DNA of 6,587 nucleotides. Origin: Alphaproteobacteria bacterium UBA6544 (GTDB taxonomy: Bacteria > Pseudomonadota > Alphaproteobacteria > UBA8366). The translations under genes and the position numbers were made by a program. Shown one piece after another: positions 1 through 5,367 of the stretch. The stretch lies in NCBI GenBank assembly GCA_002434595.1, contig DJKK01000144.1, positions 1-6,587 of the forward strand. The letters run 5' to 3'. Under the pieces are notes generated by a model. That model did not search any database. It had not been told where the DNA came from and saw only the letters and a list, made by a program, of their open reading frames with translations. Positions within the stretch are counted from its first letter, which is position 1; each line of letters begins with the position of its first letter.

Positions 1-1006
1 AGGGGATCTCGATTTCGATACGTGGAATGAATATGCCTTGGAGCAGGGTTGGGGGGATGGCCTGCCTCTCTATGCGCCGACCGAGGAGAAGGTGGCAGTC
101 CTTATCGAGACGTGCCGTGGCGATAACCGGCCCTTCGATCCCATGCCGCCGCGACGTGTAGTACCAACCCTACGGAATATTGCTGCGAACGCGGTTATGG
201 CGGGTTGCAAACCGGAGCATTTTCCGGCGGTCGTGGCCGCGGTGCGTGCGGTCCTGGTTCCAGATTACAACCTTCATGGCACGCTGGCGACGACGCATCC
301 TTGTGGCCCAGGGTTGATCCTTAGCGGCCCGGTGCGCACCGCGATCGGCATCAATTGCGGCAGTAATTGTTTCGGGCAGGGAAACCGCGCTAACGCGGCG
401 ATCGGCCGGGCACTTCAATTGACCATGCTGAACGTCGGCGGTGGCAAGCCAGGCGAGATGGACCGGTCGACCCAGGGATCGCCCGCCAAGTTCAGTTTCT
501 GCTTTGGTGAGAACGAGGAGGCCAGTCCGTGGGAGCCCTATCATGTGCGGCGCGGATTTGCCGCGACGGATAGTGTCGTCACCGCGACGGCGTCCGAACC
601 GCCCCATAACATCAACGATCACGCAAGCACGACCGGCAAGGGTATCCTGACGACCGTCGCCGGAACGATTTCAGAGACAGGAACCAATCTGATGACCGGG
701 AAGGGCCATTTTACGTTGGTATTAGGTCCCGAACATGCCGCGACCATCCAACGCGACGGATTTACGATTGAGGATATCCAGGAGACGCTGCACGAATTGT
801 CTGCCGTTCCGGTCGAGCGGGTTTCGCCCGAGCAGCGCCACAACTACGAGACCGAGCGCGATCAGCATCCGGTGCGGGGGCGTTACTACCTGACGCCGTC
901 GCCGGCCGATATCCATGTTTTGGTTGCAGGTGGTCCCGGCAAACATTCGGCGTTTATCCCGACCTTCGGATCGACGGAGATCAGTTCGATGAAGATTACC
1001 CCATGA
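1..1006 (+). CDS. Uncharacterised DGLP-motif protein, first of a tandem pair (5' partial)
   Basis: The reading frame (codons starting at base 2) is open to the left edge, so the true start lies outside; the in-frame TTG at 38 is an internal Leu by comparison with the next gene. About 334 residues are visible before the TGA. Counting from TTG 38 as residue 1, it shows GDGLPL (6-11), AGCKPE (55-60), CGSNCFGQGNRANAAIGRA (107-125), a glycine-rich NVGGGKPG, FCF (154-156), RRGF (171-174) and a C-terminal PADIHVLVAGG. The same motifs recur in order in the following gene, so the two are paralogues. There is no signal peptide or membrane segment in the visible part, so it is probably cytosolic. The paired Cys and the glycine-rich central segment suggest redox or cofactor/metal binding, but that is inference. 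From memory, such proteins occur near UGSC-type (seleno)proteins; I cannot verify this here. Its stop overlaps the next start, implying translational coupling. The biochemical function is unknown. Confidence 0.8.
   Translation, partial: GDLDFDTWNEYALEQGWGDGLPLYAPTEEKVAVLIETCRGDNRPFDPMPPRRVVPTLRNIAANAVMAGCKPEHFPAVVAAVRAVLVPDYNLHGTLATTHPCGPGLILSGPVRTAIGINCGSNCFGQGNRANAAIGRALQLTMLNVGGGKPGEMDRSTQGSPAKFSFCFGENEEASPWEPYHVRRGFAATDSVVTATASEPPHNINDHASTTGKGILTTVAGTISETGTNLMTGKGHFTLVLGPEHAATIQRDGFTIEDIQETLHELSAVPVERVSPEQRHNYETERDQHPVRGRYYLTPSPADIHVLVAGGPGKHSAFIPTFGSTEISSMKITP
1003..1006 (+). other. ATGA start/stop overlap between the two paralogues
   Basis: The stop TGA of the first gene (1004-1006) and the start ATG of the second (1003-1005) share two bases. 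This arrangement is classic for translational coupling and usually implies near-equal synthesis of two proteins that act together. No strong Shine-Dalgarno sequence precedes the second start, which is consistent with reinitiation. Confidence 0.8.
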
Positions 1007-2010
1007 GCGAGGACCTGCCGCTACTGCCGGAGGATATGCCGTGGGAAGCGGTGCAGGCGGAACTGGAAGCACTGGACCTCGGTGATGGGTTGCCGCTGGT
1101 GCCACCGACATTGGCCCGCTACGAGGCAATGTTGGCAGGACGAGGGTTGCCTGCACAGTCCTTCGGGCACCTGATGCCGTTGATGGGTGAACTGACCCTC
1201 GAGGCGGTCGCCTACAATTGCATTCTCGCAGGCTGCCGGCCGGAGGAATTACCTGTCGTTCTAAGTGCCGCCGAAGCCTGCACGGAAGACGCGTTCAATC
1301 TTCTCGGTGTTTTGAGTACGACGGGAACGCCGACAGTTGCAGTCTGCGTTCACGGTCCAGCGGTCGAGACGTTGGGCATGAACGCGGGGAGCAATGTGCT
1401 GGGTCCCGGTAATCGCGCGAACGCCTGTATCGGACGCGCGGTAAGCTTGATAATGCGGAACGTGGCGGGCGCAAAGCCGGGCATTGCCGATATGGCGACG
1501 ATGGGCCAGCCGGGAAAGTATACGTTCTGTTTTGCCGAGCGAGCGCATCCTTGGTTTCCGGGCTTGCCGGAACGGCGCGGGTTCGATGGTTCCGAGAGCT
1601 GCGTAACGGTCTTCGGCGTCTCCGGCACCGACGAGGTGTTGCCGCGCTCCGGCGGTGATTCACCCGAATCCGTCTTGCAACCGATCGCGGCCGCGATGAA
1701 CAGCGCGATAGATGTGAGTAGTCTGACGCGAAAGCCAGATCGCAACGAGCAGGTCTTCCTGATGCCACCCGAGATGGCGGATATTCTCGAGACCGGTGGC
1801 TGGGACCTGCCGCGCGTGCAGGATTATCTCTTTAATGGCCGCAAGCCATTCGCCTATGACGGTGAGAATGATTTAGATGACCGCCCACTTGCACCGACGC
1901 CTGAAGACATTCATCCGATCGTGACCGGCGGGGTCGGCGTCAAGATGACCCACCTGCCACTCTGGGCCGGCGGCACGCGGACGGTGACGCGGGCGGTGCG
2001 CTCGCTTTAG
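1003..2010 (+). CDS. Uncharacterised DGLP-motif protein, second of a tandem pair
   Basis: This complete 335-residue protein is a diverged paralogue of the gene before it. Shared landmarks are GDGLPL (27-32), AGCRPE (76-81), the core GSNVLGPGNRANACIGRA (129-146), NVAGAKPG, FCF (175-177), PW, RRGF (191-194), PPEMA (255-259) and PEDIHPIVTGG (300-310). Where the first protein has Cys-Gly-Ser-Asn-Cys, this one has Ala-Gly-Ser-Asn-Val, so it lacks that cysteine pair while keeping the surrounding fold signature. The region around 208-250 is also poorly conserved between the two. The ATG lies inside the TGA of the previous gene (ATGA), so ribosomes probably reinitiate; upstream there is only a weak purine stretch (GATGAAGA). 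The most economical reading is two unequal subunits of one complex, one possibly catalytic and the other structural or regulatory. That is inference from coupling and paralogy. No reaction can be assigned. It overlaps the convergent methyltransferase gene by four bases. Confidence 0.8.
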   Translation: MSEDLPLLPEDMPWEAVQAELEALDLGDGLPLVPPTLARYEAMLAGRGLPAQSFGHLMPLMGELTLEAVAYNCILAGCRPEELPVVLSAAEACTEDAFNLLGVLSTTGTPTVAVCVHGPAVETLGMNAGSNVLGPGNRANACIGRAVSLIMRNVAGAKPGIADMATMGQPGKYTFCFAERAHPWFPGLPERRGFDGSESCVTVFGVSGTDEVLPRSGGDSPESVLQPIAAAMNSAIDVSSLTRKPDRNEQVFLMPPEMADILETGGWDLPRVQDYLFNGRKPFAYDGENDLDDRPLAPTPEDIHPIVTGGVGVKMTHLPLWAGGTRTVTRAVRSL

Positions 2011-3074
2011 GGCTTTCTTGCGAATACCTGCCCTAAGCGATTCGCCAGCAGCCAGTCGTATTCGGCGTCAACGAAACCTGCCCGCTCGAGATAGGCGCAG
2101 TATTCGGGGCCACTCGGCACATGGCCGGTGAAGTGGCCCTCGCGGATGGCCTGTACGTGATAGAAGACGGGGTCAAGCGGGCCGGAGCGCTCCTCGTTCA
2201 GCATGTATCCGACAATCAGGATACCACCACCACTCGGCAAGGCGTCATAGGCATAGCCGAGGGCTGTCATAACGTCGTCCTCTAGATACCAGTGCAGCGG
2301 CGTGATGAAGGAGATCAGATCGCAGTCGTCCGGATGGTCCTCCCGATTTAGGAAATCGCCGGGCTCCGCATTAATCCGAGATTCGAGACCGTGTTGAGCG
2401 ACAAACTCTCGGGTTACCGGAATGACGTTTGGATGGTCCTTCACGATGACATTGATTCCGTCGTGCCGCTCGCAGGCGGCGATCGCATAGCAGCCGGAGC
2501 CTCCGGCGAAATCGAGCCATCGGGTGAAGCGTGAATAGTCGAACCGTTTCGCCAACCTGTGAGCGAGGGCGATGGACGAGTTATAGCCGGCGGTGGTGAA
2601 CGCCCGCGCGCGTTCCGGATCGTTCAGGTCACCTTCGTAGAGCTTGGAGGGCGGCGGCGCGGAGATCGCATTCTTGATGTTCTCCGTGAATCCGCGCCAT
2701 TCGTCATACTCGGCGCCGATGGTGAAACGCAGGAAGTCGCCGAAGAAGGTTGGTTTGTCCTTCACGAAAAACCGCTCCACATCGTCGAGGTTGACCGCGC
2801 GTCCGTCAACATCGGCGATCAAATCCATTGCCTTGCAGATGATCATAAGACGGTCGGCGACCTCGCGGTCGATGCCGCATTTAGCGGCGACTTCTTCCGG
2901 TGTTCCGGCACCGGCGGCGATGGCGCTGAACAGATCGCATTCAAGTGCGGCCGATAGCGCCTGACTCTTTTTGAAGGACATTGCGAGTTCATTCAGCCGC
3001 TCGGAACTGCTGCCGATCGTCGGATCGTCCGGTACTGCTTGTGTGGTACGTTCTGTGGTGTCGGATTTGGACAT
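2007..3074 (-). CDS. SAM-dependent methyltransferase, O-methyltransferase family 2-like
   Basis: It probably transfers a methyl group from S-adenosylmethionine to a small-molecule hydroxyl. From the ATG at 3074 it is 355 residues, the usual size for the caffeate/acetylserotonin O-methyltransferase family. Residues 30-105 form the helical winged-helix/dimerisation domain typical of the family (FKKSQALSAALECDLFSAI). The SAM fold follows: motif I LDFAGGSGCYA (187-197), the ribose-binding acidic loop VKDHPNVI (211-218, Asp213) and GDF (239-241). The family's usual His-Asp-Trp catalytic stretch reads His261-Trp262-Tyr, so the His is kept but the Asp is not; the substrate class is uncertain and activity unproven. 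A frame extension reaches a GTG at 3110, but the ATG at 3074 has a strong Shine-Dalgarno sequence and is preferred. It lies about 100 bases downstream of the phosphoesterase gene on the same strand and may share its transcript. It is predicted cytosolic. Confidence 0.85.
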   Translation of the reverse strand: MSKSDTTERTTQAVPDDPTIGSSSERLNELAMSFKKSQALSAALECDLFSAIAAGAGTPEEVAAKCGIDREVADRLMIICKAMDLIADVDGRAVNLDDVERFFVKDKPTFFGDFLRFTIGAEYDEWRGFTENIKNAISAPPPSKLYEGDLNDPERARAFTTAGYNSSIALAHRLAKRFDYSRFTRWLDFAGGSGCYAIAACERHDGINVIVKDHPNVIPVTREFVAQHGLESRINAEPGDFLNREDHPDDCDLISFITPLHWYLEDDVMTALGYAYDALPSGGGILIVGYMLNEERSGPLDPVFYHVQAIREGHFTGHVPSGPEYCAYLERAGFVDAEYDWLLANRLGQVFARKP

Positions 3075-3080
3075 ATCCGT

Positions 3081-3088
3081 CCTTCCTT
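3081..3088 (-). promoter_or_regulatory. Ribosome binding site that decides the methyltransferase start
   Basis: On the minus strand this reads AAGGAAGG, followed by six bases (ACGGAT) and the ATG ending at 3074. It is the strongest Shine-Dalgarno-like site in the window. It lies inside the alternative GTG-started extension (3110), which makes that longer start unlikely. Confidence 0.7.
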
Positions 3089-3139
3089 GTCGCTCGGTTG
3101 AATGACACACTATGCGCTTGAGTTGTCGGTGCGTATTTG

Positions 3140-3152
3140 TCTGAGATTCAGA
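3140..3152. repeat. Short perfect inverted repeat between phosphoesterase and methyltransferase genes
   Basis: TCTGA-GAT-TCAGA has two perfect 5-base arms around a 3-base centre, in the roughly 100-base gap between the two minus-strand genes. It could be a protein-binding half-site pair or a minor hairpin. It is too short to act as an intrinsic terminator and has no U-tract. I found no convincing -35/-10 pair beside it. It may be chance. Confidence 0.25.
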
Positions 3153-3176
3153 TTTGTGGAATGAATGAAAGCCGTA

Positions 3177-4025
3177 CTATTGCGCCGCCAGAGGTTTTTC
3201 CGGAAGGGCGATGGTGGTACCGCTTTTTTTCGTCTTCCAATTCATATCGTGATTCGTGAATCCTTCTGGTTCGACGAATTTGTGGTGAACGTCAGCACCT
3301 TCAAAAACCCACTTGAGATAGCCGACCCGCCGTATACAACCATCGTCTTTTTGGAAGGGTGTGATGAAGGCGGTGGTCGGGCACCAAACCAAATCGATTC
3401 CGTCATGACTGATGTAGCGATACCGGTGCAGATGGCCGGACGCGACAAAACGAGCATTGTGATCCTTCAGCAATTTCAACAGGCGAGCCCTTGGCTCTGG
3501 CAAGGTACTCCACTTGCTTGCGGCTTCGTCGGGGTCCTTTGCGAACAGCGGCTTGTGGGTAAAAAGCCCCAGAGAGCGATCGTTTGCCTCGCGCAAGGAT
3601 ATTTCCAGAAATGTCCATTGGTCTTCCTCGGCCGGAAGGCCGCTGCCAAGGAGTTCGCCGTTGATCCCAATAAGCCGCCACGATTCGATGTCTCGGACGA
3701 ACCGGTCGTCCCTGAAATACCGTTTCCAGTTGGCGAGCCTTGCATCGTTGACCGGTTGCTTAGGGCGTGGGTTGTCGCCTGGCTCGCCAACATCGTGGTT
3801 GCCCGGGACGGCGAGATAAGGAACTCCTAACCGCTCCGCCTCAGCGTGAGAGAACGCGAGGTCCTCCACAACCGCGGGGCCGTTGAATGAGAAGTCACCT
3901 GTATTGATAACAAGGTCAGGACCAAGCGCCCGCGCTTCGTCGACGAAAACCTGCCAGTTATCGGTGAAATAGGCGTGTGTCGCACTTAGATGCGTGTCTG
4001 ACACTTGCAGGACGACAGAGGTCAT
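3177..4025 (-). CDS. Calcineurin-like metallophosphoesterase (CpdA/GpdQ-type class III)
   Basis: This is a predicted cytosolic dinuclear-metal hydrolase of phosphomono- or diesters. All five family blocks are present in order in 282 residues: Asp10-Thr-His12, Gly43-Asp44, Gly75-Asn76-His77-Asp78, Thr156-His157-Lys and Gly197-His198-Leu-His200. These are the residues that ligate the two metals and the phosphate in this fold, so the enzyme should be active. Length and motif spacing match class III cyclic-nucleotide phosphodiesterases such as CpdA and Rv0805, which act on cAMP and other phosphodiesters. The true substrate cannot be read from sequence. There is no signal peptide: the protein starts directly with the first beta strand (MTSVVLQVSDTH). 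The ATG at 4025 is preceded by only a weak purine-rich site (ACGGAAAC). It is the first gene of a probable two-gene minus-strand unit with the methyltransferase and is divergent from the ene-reductase. The C-terminal tail after about 255 is lysine-rich and less conserved-looking. Confidence 0.9.
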   Translation of the reverse strand: MTSVVLQVSDTHLSATHAYFTDNWQVFVDEARALGPDLVINTGDFSFNGPAVVEDLAFSHAEAERLGVPYLAVPGNHDVGEPGDNPRPKQPVNDARLANWKRYFRDDRFVRDIESWRLIGINGELLGSGLPAEEDQWTFLEISLREANDRSLGLFTHKPLFAKDPDEAASKWSTLPEPRARLLKLLKDHNARFVASGHLHRYRYISHDGIDLVWCPTTAFITPFQKDDGCIRRVGYLKWVFEGADVHHKFVEPEGFTNHDMNWKTKKSGTTIALPEKPLAAQ

Positions 4026-4188
4026 GTTTCCGTAATTCCAAAGTGTTTCTCCAGAACCCGACCATAGTATGTCGACGTCCTCTCTATGCCCATAGTAGGG
4101 TTAAGGAAGCCACACTTGAATTTGGCTGATGTCGTGACCGCACCATGCTTTAATAGGGACACTCCGTCCGCATCATGATGAGTTGAAG
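4026..4188. promoter_or_regulatory. Divergent intergenic region (phosphoesterase / ene-reductase)
   Basis: This 163-base gap is the only place in the window where two genes are transcribed away from each other, so promoters for both should lie here. On the plus strand TTTAAT (4149-4154) resembles a -10 box, but no good -35 sits at the right distance. On the minus strand TTCAAG and TACTAT are 17 bases apart, a weak pair. Neither is convincing. The region also holds the CTATG/CATAG repeats listed separately. Confidence 0.45.
4062..4095. promoter_or_regulatory. Candidate operator: three CATAG/CTATG half-sites
   Basis: CTATG-CC-CATAG (4084-4095) is a perfect 12-base inverted repeat. A third half-site, CATAG within CCATAGTA (4062-4069), recurs as a direct repeat at 4090-4097. 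The first half-site begins 21 bases, about two helical turns, before the palindrome. The spacing and the position between divergent genes suit a repressor or activator site, but no regulator gene is visible in the window and short arms can arise by chance. Confidence 0.3.
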
Positions 4189-5367
4189 ATGACCCAACCG
4201 CTCCTTTTTACGCCATTCGCGATCCGCGACATTATTCTAAAAAACCGGGTTGTCGTGGCGCCGATGCACCAATACGCGGCGGAAAAGGGCTTTCCGACGG
4301 ATTGGCACTTGATGAATATTGGGCGGTTCGCGGCGGGCGGCGCCGGATTGGTATTTGTCGAATCGACCAAAGTCGACCGCCGTGGTTGCGGGACGGTTGG
4401 CGATACCGGCCTTTGGGACGATAAGTTTATCACGCATTTCAGGCGTCTCGCCGATTTCATCCGGGCGCACGACTCCGTGCCAGCCATTCAGCTTGGCCAT
4501 TCAGGACGAAAGGCACGTCGTTTTCGCCCCTGGGAAGGGGGGGCTCCTCTGACGGAAGCACCCGAAGGGTGTGATGATTGGGAAGCATGGGAGCTCGTCG
4601 CTCCAAGTGCCCTTCCGGGCGGCAAGAGCGACCCGGAACCCCGTGCGCTCAGCAATGCCGAGGTCAAGGACCTGGTCGGTATGTGGGGTGAGGCGGCACG
4701 CCGCGTTGCCGAGGCAGGTTTCGATATTCTCGAAATACACGCGGCGCACGGTTACCTAATCCACCAGTTTCTGTCGCCATACGCGAATGTGCGAAACGAC
4801 GAGTATGGCGGTTCGGAAGAGAACCGGATGCGATTCGCTACGGAAGTTGTCGAAGCCGTTCGTGCTTACTGGCCTGCCGATAAGCCGCTCTTCATGCGCT
4901 TGTCCATTGAGGACAATGCGGGTTGGGGGCCGGACGAGAATGTCCGTCTGGCACAACGCGTCGGCCCGATGGGCGTGGACGTCATTGACTGCAGTTCCGG
5001 CGGTATGATGGGCAGTCCCGTGGTCGGCAAGGACATGCGCCCGGGCTACAATTACCAGGTGCCCTACGCGGAGAAGCTGAAACGGGAAAGTGGGGTCATG
5101 AGCATGGCGGTCGGAATGATCGTCCATGCCGACCAGGCGGAGAAGATCCTTCAGGACGGGCAAGCCGATCTCGTCGCCCTGGCTCGGGAAATTCTTTACA
5201 ACCCGAACTGGCCGATGGACGCGGCGCGCAAACTTGGACTTGAGCGCGACTTCGAAAGCGTGCCGCCACAGCAGTCTTACTGGCTCGCCAAGCGGGCGCA
5301 GTCGATCGAAGATATGGTGCCCTCGACCTATCAGGTCGGGATCGATGGGAAGGGCGGCTCGTCCTAG
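4189..5367 (+). CDS. NADH:flavin oxidoreductase / old yellow enzyme family ene-reductase (YqjM/XenA-like)
   Basis: This is an FMN-dependent TIM-barrel oxidoreductase that, by family, reduces activated C=C bonds of enones, enals or related electrophiles using NAD(P)H in the cytosol. From ATG 4189 it is 392 residues. Visible landmarks: N-terminal LKNRVVVAPMHQY (17-29), substrate/FMN segment QLGHSGRK (101-108), the catalytic pair His184-Ala-Ala-His187 followed by LIHQFLSPYANVRNDEYGG (190-208), MRLS (236-239), and the FMN-phosphate loops AVGMI (307-311) and ALAREIL (330-336). HxxH rather than HxxN is typical of the bacterial YqjM/XenA class. Position 27 is His, where YqjM has the redox-tuning Cys26. 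It is longer than YqjM (about 338 residues), with an insertion around 120-150 and a C-terminal tail from about 360. An in-frame TTG at 4183 is the only nearby alternative; ATG is preferred, with a weak GATGAG site six bases upstream. Its stop overlaps that of the convergent ligase. Confidence 0.92.
   Translation: MTQPLLFTPFAIRDIILKNRVVVAPMHQYAAEKGFPTDWHLMNIGRFAAGGAGLVFVESTKVDRRGCGTVGDTGLWDDKFITHFRRLADFIRAHDSVPAIQLGHSGRKARRFRPWEGGAPLTEAPEGCDDWEAWELVAPSALPGGKSDPEPRALSNAEVKDLVGMWGEAARRVAEAGFDILEIHAAHGYLIHQFLSPYANVRNDEYGGSEENRMRFATEVVEAVRAYWPADKPLFMRLSIEDNAGWGPDENVRLAQRVGPMGVDVIDCSSGGMMGSPVVGKDMRPGYNYQVPYAEKLKRESGVMSMAVGMIVHADQAEKILQDGQADLVALAREILYNPNWPMDAARKLGLERDFESVPPQQSYWLAKRAQSIEDMVPSTYQVGIDGKGGSS

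Noticed and set aside
170..622. 150-codon minus-strand reading frame inside the first paralogue
   Set aside because: Arg-rich low-information translation opposite a frame whose motifs recur in the neighbouring paralogue.
1004..1006. TGA as a possible selenocysteine codon in the first paralogue
   Set aside because: It follows the conserved C-terminal DIH-GG motif at the same relative place as the second paralogue's end, and it overlaps that gene's ATG, so it is a normal stop.
3075..3110. GTG-started 12-residue extension of the methyltransferase
   Set aside because: A strong AAGGAAGG site sits inside the extension at the right distance from the ATG at 3074.
3156..3166. GTGGAATGAAT, identical to bases 22-32
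   Set aside because: An 11-base match, one copy within a coding frame and the other intergenic. No flanking similarity, so probably chance.
3190..3235. T-rich runs that could look like a terminator
   Set aside because: They are the Lys codons of the phosphoesterase C-terminus read on the other strand, and I see no stable GC-rich stem adjoining a T-tract in the transcribed direction.
3165..3830. 221-codon plus-strand reading frame
   Set aside because: It lies antisense to the metallophosphoesterase, whose complete motif set proves the minus strand is coding. The translation shows no recognisable domain.
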